Assembly (NCBI RefSeq): GCF_050436995.1
Contig: NC_134747.1
Coordinates: forward strand, 2,735,501-2,799,500
Direction: 5' to 3'
Source of the DNA: Anticarsia gemmatalis
Lineage: Eukaryota; Arthropoda; Insecta; Lepidoptera; Erebidae
Length of the DNA stretch: 64,000 bases
Made by a program: the position numbers and the translations under genes. This document shows positions 33,544 through 44,869 of this stretch, in pieces. Numbering within the stretch: position 1 is the first letter of the stretch; each line of letters starts with the position of its first letter. The notes below the pieces were generated by a model. It ran no database searches. It had not been told where the DNA came from and saw only the letters and a list, made by a program, of their open reading frames with translations.

Positions 33544-33780
33544 TGACTAAATCTACATGAAAAATATTGCAGGGGTTAAATAGTAGAAAAAGTATACACG
33601 AATCGTGTCAGTTTATTTGAAGTAAAAGTGTATTAAGTTTTATGAGTGATCGGTAGAAAATATGAGCAAAATTTTTATATTGGCTGCAACATTCTTGTTG
33701 ATGTTTGCTAAACGTCTGGGCTTTTTCGTGTTGCCTTGTTTGATACACGAACGTATATTTACTTTTATTTTATTTGGTAA

Positions 33781-34067
33781 CTAGCTGACCCGCGCAACTT
33801 CGCTTGCGTCACATAAGAGAGAATGCGTCGTAATATTCCCTGTTTTTGTAACATTTCTCGTTGCTACTCCGCTCCTATTGGTTGTAGCGTGATGATATAT
33901 AGCCTATAGCCTTCCTCAATAAATAGGCTATCTAACACTGAAAGAATCTTTCAAATCGGACCAGTTGTTCCTGAGATTAGCGCGTTCAAACAAACAAACA
34001 AACTCAAGACAAACAAACTTCAGCTTTATAATATTAGTAAGTATTAGTAAGTATAGATTAGTATAGA
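33781..34067 (-). mobile_element. HEL-A Helitron (non-autonomous)
   Basis: The 3' end GCTAG starts exactly at 33781 next to A. The hairpin GCGCAACTTCGCTTGCG is present. The CAAA tract is interrupted by a small duplication (CAAACTCAAGACAAACAAAC). The 5' end is extended by repeated AGTAAGTATTAGTAAGTATAG units. It faces 34333-34605 in inverted orientation. Confidence 0.85.
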
Positions 34068-34332
34068 TGTCTACAATATTTTAATTAACTTTCTTATTTA
34101 TAGACTTGTTATGATGTTACTTTTTCTATCGGTGTAGATTATAAATATATTATTATCATACGGAATGTTTTCGGCTTTCGATATTTTGAAATAAAATATT
34201 TTATTAATTGTGTGGTTTTTTCACGTAGCTGGCCTATGAGGTGTAATGTTCATGGTATCGATAAACCTAATATATAGGAATTTACAGCAAACACTACATT
34301 ATGTGCAGTGATTTTAGTATAAAAGGCGCTAA

Positions 34333-34605
34333 TCTATACTAATATTATAAAGCTGAAGAGTTTGTTTGTCTGATTGTTTGTTTGTTTGTTTGTTTGTTTG
34401 AACGCGCTAATCTCAGGAACTACCGGTCCGATTTGAAAAAATCTTTCTGTGTTAGATAGTCCATTTACCGAGGAAGGTTATAGACTGTATATCATCACGC
34501 TACTACCAATAGGAGCAGAGTACCAGTGAAAAATGTTACAAAAACGGGGAAAATTTTGACCCATTCTCTCTTATGTGACGCAAGCGAAGTTGCGCGGGTC
34601 AGCTA
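34333..34605 (+). mobile_element. HEL-A Helitron with expanded TTTG tract
   Basis: It starts TCTATACTAATATTATAAAG after an A. It has a long (TTTG)n run at about 34350-34400 and the 3' hairpin GCAAGCGAAGTTGC. It ends AGCTAT, so the final CTAG is mutated to CTAT. Confidence 0.85.
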
Positions 34606-34643
34606 TTTTTGATATAATATATTTTGATCAAGTGCAATTTGAC

Positions 34644-34782
34644 AATTTTATTTTGAAGATTTCGCGTGCGTGTCTGATTCAGTCGGAGGTTTTCCTTCAA
34701 AAAGATTATTTATTGAGGATTTGGGCTGTTACTCATTTAGATCACGCTAATTTTAAAAATTTATTGTGATTAATTTTCTACA
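34644..34782 (-). repeat. Dispersed inverted repeat, copy 2
   Basis: Inverted copy of 30816-30956: GTGTCTGATTCAGTCGGAGG and ACTCATTTAGATCACGCTAA. The copies differ by small indels, such as the A run near 34705. It begins about 38 bp after the Helitron at 34605. Confidence 0.85.
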
Positions 34783-35642
34783 GCCTAATAATGTCTGTTC
34801 AGTCTAGTGTGAAATCTGATAGAAAACTAAGAAAATGTAAGTAAATAAATATTTACACATAATTGTTGTCATCACTGATATTCTCTTACAAAAATAAAAA
34901 CGTAGACCCACGTTCCGAGGCCATTCAAGACTTTAGGAGAACATTAGAACGTAAATAAAAATCCGACAATGCACAAAGCATCAAAACTTGATGTTGGTAC
35001 AAGGACAAAATAAAAAAAAAGAGACAATATTATTTCAGTAACTAAAACAAGATCTTAACCGACAACAGTAAATAAATTAGCTGCAAACACTGACTCTTAC
35101 CAATCGTTTACGATTAATGAATACTTCAAAACAGTTTTCCGTAAATTTTGCAGCTGACTGTTATACTTACTATTAATAAGTTAGAAGAAAAGGATAAATT
35201 TCAAGAAACAATAGAGGATAAATCACTTTTTTATATCTTTGGAAATTTGACATTTATTATTATACTAATCAGAAAAATACACAAGGAAAACTTTATACGC
35301 GGAATCTAATGAATTATAATCAATTTTACCCACAATAGATATAAATAATTATTTTTTATTTGTCGACTTGCATTTAAATAATCGGAATTTTTGTCTCCAG
35401 AAAATTATACGATTCTATTTTGAAACCAAGTACTTACTTGGTTAGGTCGTAAAAACCAAGGACAGACAATTAGGTTATAAAAAAAAACTCAAAGCAATCA
35501 AGATTATAACTCGTGATGAATTATAACGGATTAAAACGTCATAATTACCTTACAATGGGCAGTTGAATTTCAAACAAATTGCAGTAAAACTCACCTGAAA
35601 CAAAGAAAAAATAAATTATAGTACAATAAATTTTATTGATGA
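34783..35642. other. Unique AT-rich sequence
   Basis: No repeat or exon recognised. Confidence 0.4.
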
Positions 35643-35980
35643 CTAGCTGACCCGCGCAACTTCGCTTGCGTCACATAAGAGAGAATGGGTGAATTTTTTC
35701 CCCGTTTTTATAACATTTTTACTGGTACTCTGCTCCTATTGGTCGTAGCGTGATGATATATAGCCTATAGCCTTCCTCGATAAATGGGCTATCTAACACT
35801 GAAATATTTTTTTCTAATCAGATCAGTAGTTTCTGAGATTAGCGCGTTCAAACACACTAACTCTACAATTGTGCCCTCTTATTCATAAAAATATATGAAG
35901 TTATGAAAGGCATATAAAACGTTTAGTTTCTTTCACACACACAAACAAACAAACAAACTCTTCAGCTTTATTATATTAGT
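35643..35980 (-). mobile_element. HEL-A Helitron interrupted by a MITE fragment
   Basis: The 3' end is at 35643 (CTAGCTGACCCGCG) and the 5' end is near 35980 (TTTATTATATTAGTA). Between the conserved GAGATTAGCGCGTTCAAACA and the CAAA tract lies about 70 bp of foreign sequence containing the MITE piece at 35874-35936. The 5' TC is replaced by the terminus of the next copy, so the two lie directly in tandem. Confidence 0.85.
35874..35936 (-). mobile_element. Partial MITE (same family as 676-813) inside a Helitron
   Basis: CCCTCTTATTCATAAAAATA, ATGAAGTTATGA and TAGTTTCTTTCAC match the reverse complement of the right half of 676-813. The other terminal repeat is absent. Confidence 0.75.
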
Positions 35981-35981
35981 A

Positions 35982-36064
35982 CTAGCTGACCCGCGCAACT
36001 TCGCTTGCGTCACATAAGAGAGAATGGGTCAGAATTTTCCACGTTTTTTGTAACACTTTTTCAT
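35982..36064 (-). mobile_element. HEL-A Helitron, 3' part only
   Basis: CTAGCTGACCCGCGCAACTT to CACGTTTTTTGTAACACTTT matches the 3' third of HEL-A. The rest is replaced by unrelated sequence. Confidence 0.8.
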
Positions 36065-36183
36065 ATTCTCGAAATTATTTATATCTCTTAATATAACGAA
36101 ATCGCGCTAAGGCATATCCGCCATTAAAACAGTTGCCATGACAACGGAATTTTGTTAATTCAGTGTCATTATAATATTGAATA

Positions 36184-36333
36184 TTCGCGACTTCGTTCGC
36201 CACCTGAATTTTCCCGGGAAATGCGTGATTTTCCCGGGGTAAAAAGTAGCCTATGTCCTTTCTCGGGTATCAAAATATCTCCATACCAAATTTCATGCAA
36301 ATTGATTCAGTAGTTTAGGCGTGATTGAGTAGC

Positions 36334-36372
<39 letters not shown>

Positions 36373-36403
36373 GTTACTTTCGCATTTATAATATTAGTAT
36401 GGA
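36184..36403 (-). mobile_element. HEL-B Helitron-like element with expanded CAGA microsatellite
   Basis: The body matches 26084-26290 (GTAGCCTATGTCCTTTCTCG, AGTTACTTTCGCATTTATAA) and the 5' end is at 36403 (TCCATACTAATATTATAAAT on minus). The CAGA tract at 36333-36371 is about ten units, against about three in the sister copy. The very 3' end is missing: ATTCGCGACTTCG replaces the CTAG-containing terminus. Confidence 0.8.
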
Positions 36404-39236
36404 TGATATAATGAGGATAATTTTACAGAAAAATGTTAAGAATTAATAATAATGTAGTAAAAGACCTTGCTTTTGATTCTGACTACAAAATGCTTCACCA
36501 CTTATCACAAGCTTTTAAATTAAAAGTCTCGCCTCACATGAGTAAAATAACAATACAGATTCACAGACAGAAAAAAACTATGATGACATGACAGTCCACA
36601 ATTGTATTCAATTCATAGATTAATTTAAAAGAATAAAAGTGGCTGAAATATCAAAGCCACAAAGCAAGTAAAATCAGCCAAGCGCCTTAATTAAATTAAA
36701 GCACTTCTATTGTATTCACAATGATTCCCTAGCAAAATGTTCTATGACATCTATTTTTACAAAGATCAAAATAAATCAAATAAAATTGTTCGACTTAAAA
36801 ACGTATCATTAGCTATAATTTTCTCACAAACGGGTCCCTTTAATTTGTTTTCAGCGACGTAATGAGACGTCTTGTCAAAGAAAATTGTGCCTTGATGACT
36901 GCAAAATATAGTCTACTATCATTTGGAGAAAAAATAAGAGACGTTTGAATAGAACATGATTAGATTATGACAGGCGTCGTTGTTAGGCACCATGATGGTT
37001 TCGAAATGAAAGAATACGCTGTAGAATGAGGGAATTCGCGCAGTAAAAGACAAGTAAAGTAGGACATTTTGGCTTTTGTAATATAAATAAAAATAAAGGG
37101 ATCAAATATACGTCTAAAACAAATTCTGGTAGATTTAGATAAGGGTAAAGCTTAACTTCAATGTTTGTGTTACATTGTTTTTGATAAAATTTTATTATGA
37201 TTAGGTAGTTTGAATAAAACTGGCAAGCAAGATAAAGTTCTACTATTCTAACTTAAAGTTATATGGTATTCCTGTTTTTTAGAAGTACATAGATAAGGGT
37301 GTTAAGCAAGATCTACGAAAACTATGTCTACTGGTTTCAAATTCAAATTAGTCACCAACTAGTTCTACTAGTTTAAAAGTTATGATAGTTCTTTCTTTTA
37401 CCTCGTCATACGGGATAATGTAAAGTCAACTCGGTACTTTTTAATAATGGTATTTCCTGTATAAAAAGTATGAAAGCTAATAAAGGTTGTAGGTATATAA
37501 AGACCAAGACAGTGGCCCCAAAAGCAAATGACTACAATAGAAAATCTCACATATCCAATATCTAGTAAAATGTTACAAAATTAACACGAAATTTCAAGCC
37601 ATTATACATAAGTACAACATTCTAGGTCTACTCGAGTCAAGCGTTTCGTTAACAGGCACACTCCATTTACCTCATTAATGAGAAAATCTTAGCCGATAAT
37701 TTAGCGATCTTAATTCTTTATGAGGTGATTAAAATTCTTGCTAAATTATTGGAGAAAGATCATTCACTCGGTAGCTTTTCACTTCCTATTGCCAGACAAA
37801 AGTCTTTTTATAATCTCAGAATTAAAGACAGCAATTACAATTCAAGTCCAAAATATGCTTTTCCGGGTGCGACAAGGTAGTGATTTGCTGCCAATTTATC
37901 GACATATATGTATGTATATTCATGAGATACATCAATTGTGTTTAAAAATAAAAATCGTATTTAATAAGATATAGGAAGTCTTCGCAGCCTCATGGGAAAT
38001 AGGTGTGATGTTTAGTGGAACCATTTATATAATTCTGTCAACATTCTTTACATCACCGTTACGTGTTAGGGTTGTCTCCCAAGGGACATTATTTCGTGTC
38101 GGTAATGAAGTAACGATAGTGATTTCTGTGCGATGGGCCAAACGGGTAACGGGAAATATTTTCCTTAACACTACATATTGTAAGAAAAGTTCCCTCCGCC
38201 GCGTCTGTCTGTTCGTTTGAGTTAAAATCTCCAGAATGCTTTATCACCGATAGATAAAACATTTCTCGAGAAAAGTATAAATGTCGGTATAATTTGTGAC
38301 GGATAAGTAAAAATAACGAAGACGGTGCAGGCCGCAAATAAAATAATAGCAATTAAAAAACAATATTTGCAGTTACAAAGTTGTGGAAATATTGGATTCC
38401 TTTCAGTTCAATTTGCAGACAAGAAATGAAAAAAAACTAAAAGCAACTAGTCCATTATAGAAAGATTTCGAAATTTTCAACAGATGGTTAGAACAGGGCA
38501 CTGACGGGTACGGAATTTAATTGGTGTTCCTGATAGGATATCACTTTACTCACCGGTGAAACCGCTGTAGATGGTATAAGAATTAGCGGAGGCGAGTTCA
38601 AAATAATCCTATATTGTTACTTTCTGGATTTCAATATCTAAAATCCATTTAAAATGAGATATAAAAACAAAAACAGGTAATAATGTTAAAGACTAGTAAA
38701 CTAATCTAGCACTTAGCTTAACATAACAAGGATATTATTTAATTTTTTTGTATTTTATTAACCGAATCCAAAATACAACCAACTACTGGGGGGTCGCCTC
38801 GTGGGAAGCCAGTTGCCCCCGAGCTGGTTTACCTTGACAGTCGGCACAATGTACTTTAACCCAAAGGGATTCCTTAATCTTAGTATGAATGTATGTTGAA
38901 GCTCAAATTCTTTGCTCTGACAATACCATAATAGGTCAGTTACAAAACACACCTATCCTATTATTTCTACGATATAGTGTATCAAACAAATGACGTAACC
39001 ATGACGTTACAAATTCATTAACTTCTGGCTATTCTCTAACACCAGAAAACAATCTAAATATTTCAAGAGAATCATTAAAATCAGTTTATTTATATGAACA
39101 ATTCACTCTGACATCTGTTAATATAATCAAACATCGAGAGAACTGGAGTAATACTAAATGTCGATTTGAAATTGGTCGTAATGTTTACACTGCATCATAA
39201 GTGTATGATGTAAATAGAACGGACAATGCTAACATT
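36404..39236. other. Repeat-poor unique sequence
   Basis: Nearly 2.8 kb without a recognised repeat. Frames at 37738-37974 and 38005-38220 (plus) and 38089-38352 (minus) show no domain. A relatively GC-rich patch at 38785-38850 (GGGGGGTCGCCTCGTGGGAA) has no assignable identity. Confidence 0.45.
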
Positions 39237-39354
39237 AGGCTAAGTTCATATGATTGCGCGGAGCCGCGCGGTATCACGCGGTGATGTAGACGATACTAGC
39301 TGTTTACTTCGATCTTGTACCGCGCGGCTCCGCGCGATCACATGAACTTAGCCT
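39237..39354. mobile_element. 118-bp GC-rich MITE
   Basis: Arms 39237-39273 (AGGCTAAGTTCATATGATTG, CGCGGAGCCGCGCGG) and the right end to 39354 are inverted repeats of about 37 bp with one or two mismatches. The inner arms GCGCGGAGCCGCGCGG are themselves GC palindromes. No clear target-site duplication. Confidence 0.8.
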
Positions 39355-39427
39355 CAAGCCGAGAATCCATTGCTGTTTTTAGATAATAGTGACTAGGTAA
39401 TCACGTTCAGTTTGATATGGAAGTGTA

Positions 39428-39468
39428 GGCGGATCCGCCAACAGTGGCGCACGTTGTGACGTCACAAA
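39428..39468. promoter_or_regulatory. Two perfect palindromes, GGCGGATCCGCC and a CRE
   Basis: GGCGGATCCGCC (39428-39439) and TTGTGACGTCACAA (39455-39468), the latter with the CREB/ATF consensus TGACGTCA. They lie 16 bp apart in otherwise unique DNA, between a MITE and HLE-P copy 3. Binding is inferred from the consensus only. Confidence 0.35.
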
Positions 39469-39494
39469 TATGCGTGGCATTCCAGAAAATTAAA

Positions 39495-40655
39495 TGCCAT
39501 CAAAAACATTCTGTAAAAACCTCAAGTCTCGCCGTAAAAAGTTGTGAGATCTATATAATACCAAGTCGATTAATCTATTTAGTCTCTACTTAAAGGACCT
39601 TCTGTCTTAAGTTATTACGTATGTTATTATCATGCCAATTTAAAAAAAAATACCTTTAAAACAAATAGACCGACCTGGCCATCGCATGATTTGATTATTA
39701 GTATGTATCACACTACACAGCACGACGAGAAGTTAATGCTCCTGAAATGTTAATGGCGAATTTGTGTTTTCTTGCGATGACCAAGTCGATCTATTTGTTT
39801 TAAAGGTATTTTTTTTTTAATTGGCATGATAATAACATACGTAATAATTTAAGACAGAAGGTCCTTTAAGTAGAGACTAAATAGATTAATCGACTTGGTA
39901 TTATATAGATCTCACAACTTTTTACGGCGAGACTTGAGGTTTTTACAGAATGTTTTTGATGGCATCTCACTTCTTTTTGTAGAGCGAATAGAGCAAACAT
40001 AAGTCCAATTTGTATGGAAATACTTTTTTTTTTCATAATTCAACATATTTTCCTATGGGAATGTTGTTCAGTTTCATGGGCTAAACACCCTTACCCACCC
40101 TATACCCCCTCCCCTTATGTCTCATATAGTAGATACATATTTACACCTATTTATTTTATTTTCTACAGAAATAATAATTTAATTCATTAACTGCAAATGT
40201 AACCTTGTAATCTTATACATTTATATGGGATTACAAAGTTATTGTTGCAGTTAGTGTATTTAGAAAACTTGACCGAAATTAGAAAATATTGAATTTTTCC
40301 CATGATTAAGATACTAAACCCTATTTGTATTCTAAATTTTAAGCTTCTAAGTCTGCTAGAAGTACCTTAGACTTTTGATGATCGGTGAGTCAGTGAGTCA
40401 GTGAATCAGTGAGTGACAAAATTCAAAATTTTAACAAGTTGTCATTCTTAAACTACTGGTTCAAATTGACTGAAATTTTAAATATACCGTGTTTATACAA
40501 TGACTGATTAGTAGCTGAAAATCCAGGCTTCTTGTTTTATCCACTACGATATTATAGGGGTGTCAAAAATAGCCCGAATTGCTTCGAGAAAAGGATGTTA
40601 CGGCCATGCCGCTTTTTTTTTGCTCGACTTGCGGGGGCACTTCCGTGCCCCCAGA
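39495..40655 (+). mobile_element. HLE-P copy 3: foldback element with GC-rich terminal stem-loop
   Basis: An 1161-bp plus-strand copy. The foldback is 39494-39965, followed by the body with GAGTCAGT-like units at about 40386-40412, and the stem-loop GGGGGCACTTCCGTGCCCCC before CCAGA ends at 40655. The flanking A and T match copies 1 and 2. The loop retains CACGACGAGAAGTTAATG, part of which is deleted in copy 1. No coding frame. Confidence 0.8.
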
Positions 40656-40807
40656 TGATCACCGATATACATGATAATGCCCCGTAGAAAAGACGAGCAT
40701 CATCTTCTTGAGTTGTAAAGAACACATTCAACTTATGAAGAAGTAGGAAACAGTATCTTTGGTGCCAAGACAGTTTAAAGTGAAATAAACATACAATCAT
40801 ATATTAT

Positions 40808-40912
40808 GCAGAGTATAGGCAGACACTCCATATAAAATAATGGTATTCTGAACCGGTAAGACGGAAGTCCGACTATTACATAGTTGGAAGAAAGACTAGA
40901 CTGATTAGATAC
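40808..40912 (+). mobile_element. 5S-SINE long-body fragment
   Basis: CTCCATATAAAATAATGGTA, GAAGTCCGACTATTACATAG and TTGGAAGAAAGACTAGACTG match the 3' end of the long-body type at 25095, with many substitutions. Confidence 0.6.
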
Positions 40913-41044
40913 GAGGTAACAGAACCTCCTTGTTTTCCGTCGGCGAAAAAAAGAACTGAAAGGCTAAGGCATTACAATGTCCTAATCATGAAAAACGTTC
41001 GTCACTGCCCAATAAGCTGTCTTATGTTCTGTGCAGCAAATCAT

Positions 41045-41306
41045 GCGTCCATAGCCAGTTGCGCTCACCGGTCGGTAAACGGTTAAGCAACCATTGGCGC
41101 AGTCATTCTATAGATGGGTGACCGCATAGTGGTATTAATTTGAACTGGGCGTCTCCGTGCTTCGGAAGGCACGTAAAATGTCGGTCCCGGTTGTTGTCTA
41201 CTAAGATAACAGTCGTTAAGCCATGTCAAAGGCCTCTCGGGCGGCTTGAACAGCTTTGACACTAGGTTGACCACTAACCATACGATAAGAAGATAAGAAT
41301 AAGATG
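41045..41306 (+). mobile_element. 5S rRNA-derived SINE (short-body type)
   Basis: CATAGCCAGTTGCGCTCACC, GGTTAAGCAACC and ATAGATGGGTGACCGC, followed by TCCGTGCTTCGGAAGGCACG, CCATGTCAAAGGCCTCTCGG and CCATACGATAAGAAG. One of the best preserved copies, apart from an 8-base gap before GGTTAAGC. Confidence 0.85.
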
Positions 41307-44096
41307 CGCAACAACTTGCCAATAACTAGATTGTTCAAAGCTAATGAATGTATGCACTGCGGATTGAAGAGTACTCACTAAATAATACGGAGCGTTTGTC
41401 AGTCCTCAGTTCATGAATAAACGTCGGATGTGTGAGGGTGGTACGTGAATAATAGATGATTTGCTTGCAGCAAATTGAATGAAGCGATCTAAATATATAA
41501 TTTTCTTCGGGTTTAAATGCAAGATGGGTGAAATGCATCAATATTGGTTTGTTTTTCTGTTTGAAAGTTAAAGATGTCTTAAGGTATTGCTAGTTCAAGA
41601 GCGATAAAGAGCCTAAGTTTCAGTTATTCCTGGTAAAAAAGCAAGTAAAAATGTCAGTCTGTTTAGACTCACACTGTTAGGAAAACGTCTTCTCCCAAAT
41701 GAGGGATGACAACAGTATCCTTCAAGGTCTTTATAACTATTTTTTTGTTAGCCTTTACTATACCACTGCTGGAAAAAGAACTCCCCCATTAACTGCCTGT
41801 ATCGCCTAAATTGCATGTCCAATTATTATCAAAAACTTCTCAATAAAACGTTACGTAGGAACAACATTTGTTCGTCATCCGAAAGCCACATAAAAAGGGA
41901 GACGAAAATTTCAAAAAAATGCAGTAGTCGTTAGTACTATTCAAAGAAAATGACTTTTTACTACAAATCGCAATCTTTTGATTCTTAAACCGTAGCTCAA
42001 GGACCAGACAGTGATTATTAAAGAACTTCACGTTTAGAAGCGAAAGGTAGCCGGTTTCAATTAAAAGTTCAGCTCCAAGTTGCCGTCAGATTTTATGGTT
42101 TTTTCTTCATCAACTTTAGTTTTGATAACAACTATAAGAATCTGATTTATGGGTACATTGTGTGTTCTTTTTGGAAATATAAAACGGAAAAATTATAAAG
42201 TACAAGCTAATTTGTTTGTAAATTGATGTGTTCATTTTAATTCATATTATTATAGGAAACGTGTCGCATTAGGAATATAACCTAATCAATCATACAAACA
42301 AACGTATTTCACACCCAGACCCATTACAAAAGTCAAAGAATCCCACGAACATGACTGACGTATGCAAATCCGTCCGAATGTTAGTAAAGTAAAAATAACT
42401 TTATCAGAAATATATCAGGTCGGAAACTAGTGCTTAAAATAGGGAAAAACTATCAATACAAACAATTAAACCAGTAGCAAAAAAAAGAATATTTTACATG
42501 AATATTATCATACATACCAATTAATTAAACGCTGAAAGAAGAACCTTTTAAAACTTTTTACATGAGCAGAAAAATACCTAGCAAAAGAACCACGTACAAT
42601 TTTAATCAATCTCTTTCCCGAACAACACATTAATAACCGTACCATATTTCGTAAAATTCAATAAGCGGAATTAAATTTTTCAACCAACACAAACTCAATA
42701 TTGACGTGAGAATCTGTGACGATGACGTCACACCACGTGACGTCATGAATAATGAGCTTGGAACATGTGACGTGTATGAGTGAAACACAATGAGAATGGT
42801 TTAATGAAGGATTTATTAAACAAAATTGCTTTAAAGCCTGCTGTTGACAGTATTGGGAGACTAATTGAATGAAATGTGGCGATATTTTCGTTCACATCGG
42901 ATTTGGGTATCGTGGATTATTAAATATTATGAAAAGAATCATTACTGTATGGAGGATCTCCAAACAAATGCTTTGTTTTATAGACATAATTAAACGATTT
43001 ATAAAACACAAAACCGTAATAAAACCCGTCCTGAAACCTACGAAACCACTTTATAGTCAGCAAATGTAGAAACAAAAATTCTCTATCGTTATGCAGAACA
43101 GCATTTGCAAAGAAAATTTCCCTATAGTATGAACAATTAAACAAATCAAACTGAAAACCGTCTACGTAGCTCCAGACAATCACACCATATACTATCTTTA
43201 TCTATACACCCTGATATCATACCATAATTTATAGAAAAAACATAATAATCGGTACGACATCTACCAAAGAACGTCGCGCTATCAAAATCGTAAATATAAC
43301 ACATTAGAACGAGACGAAAATACAAAAGTTTGTTAGAGTGAAAAGGACCAAAAATCCCCATGGATTTTATTACACGAAACGGAGTTATGGTAATAAGGGC
43401 GATTTACAACGTAGATGCACGTTTTTATGGTGTTACGTCTATTGTTTTGAAAGGGAAATTATTTTTATAACATTCCATGGAGAATTGGAGTTCTTTTTGC
43501 GATTCTCATGGGTACGTTTTGACCGTGTTGTTGTTATTGAATTATTTTCATTTGAGGGATGAATAATTAGCCTATGTGGTTAATGGTTCCAGATATTATT
43601 ATTTTAGTTATCCCACAGTTGAATTTGGCTTGCGTGGCGGATTCCTTTTCTGTTCAGGGAGGAGACCCATGCCTAGTAGAGTAATGATAAGGATGGTAGA
43701 GACAAGCTACTTAGAATTTAGTAATTGTAATATATACAGAAAGTATGTGTAATGATTACTACTTTAGCTTATTTACTTCAGATTACGGTCGATTTTTTAT
43801 ACTCGCCATGTTTTATCTATGGGATATAATAATATAAAATATTAACCTTTTCTATAGTTTATTTTTCTTGTATTCCAGAATGTTGAAGTGTTCTTCATTG
43901 TTTTGTTTGTGTAAGGCATTGTCATTTACTTTCAAGTCCTCATTTCTTGCCGCCTACAAAAATGTTGCGGGACTCCAAGCGAATGCATACAAAATATGAA
44001 GTAAGTGACGCTCGTAAAATATGTTTCTAGACTAGCCTAGCTGCAAAGTCTAGGGCTGGCAGAAGCTTAGTCTCAAACATTGTTTACTTAGGAATA
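41307..44096. other. Mostly unique sequence with a CRE/E-box cluster
   Basis: Weak LINE or SINE tail scraps occur at about 41741-41815 (ATACCACTGCTGG, CTCCCCCATT) and 43655-43685 (GGAGACCCATGCCTAGTAGA). Frames around 42869-43562 on both strands overlap each other and show no domain. The regulatory-like cluster at 42723-42745 is listed separately. Confidence 0.4.
42723..42745. promoter_or_regulatory. Paired CRE palindromes with overlapping E-box
   Basis: TGACGTCA at 42723-42730 and 42738-42745, with CACGTG at 42734-42739 overlapping the second. ACATGTGACGTGT follows 20 bp later. These are the consensus sites of CREB/ATF bZIP and bHLH factors. The density in AT-rich DNA is notable, but no promoter or exon is visible nearby. 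Confidence 0.35.
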
Positions 44097-44264
44097 ATGC
44101 TTAAATAAAAGGTAGGTACTAATTTAAGTTGTAGTAGAAGATGTAAATCAGTCCATGTGCGCCCAGTCTATAAAAAAACATGCAAAATTATTACTAAAAT
44201 TATCTTGAAAAATTATGCACGATCATGCTCTGATTTAAATGCGATAATGCATATGTGGATGTAC
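44097..44264 (+). repeat. Direct duplication of about 170 bp, copy 1
   Basis: From ATGCTTAAATAAAAGGTA through AAAATTATTACTAAAATTAT to GATAATGCATATGTGGATGT. The second copy at 44935-45104 is in the same orientation with small indels. Confidence 0.85.
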
Positions 44265-44869
44265 CTTAAAACGAGAAATATTTTAATACCCTATTATAAA
44301 ATACATAGTTCAATGATCAGCCGTTAATTACCGAAATATGTCATGTTTTGACACACTTTCAGGTTTTATCACTTCGGAGCATTAAAGTTTATCGAGGGGA
44401 ATTTGCTGTCACTTCATCTCACGGATAGTTTATCAAACACTTATTTATTTCCTTAGGTGCTTCAAAGCCTATTTTATCAATATGGAATTGATGATGAAGA
44501 TTTATCTAATTCCCTTCCCCTCCAAGTAACTATTACACAATATTTTGCAACATACCACAGGTGAGGGCGTGAGGCCCTAGTATTTCGGTGCCGTTGTCCA
44601 GTCATTGTAAATCATAATGTTTAAAACGCGCCTAGCCATAAATCGTGCAACGTAACTCAGTGCGCTCGTAAACTAAACGTGGAACATCGATGTGGTGTTA
44701 GGAGAAAAAACCTCGTGTTATTTTTACTACTGAAGAAGTTCAAACAAGAAAGCAACTGTGCCACGGTCAGTTTATGGATGGGTGGTCGCTGTGATGCCAA
44801 TTACTTTGCTTCTGTTTGTTTTATAGATGCTAATGACGATTGCGGTTGATGTTAGTTACATTAATCTAA

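Noticed and set aside
41090..41135. 5S rRNA gene
   Set aside because: Only the internal promoter-like part matches 5S rRNA. The sequence continues into a dispersed SINE body, and several copies have the same structure.
44760..44800. Another 5S-SINE head (TATGGATGGGTGGTCGCTG)
   Set aside because: The match is confined to about 20 bases with no family body on either side, so it was not annotated.
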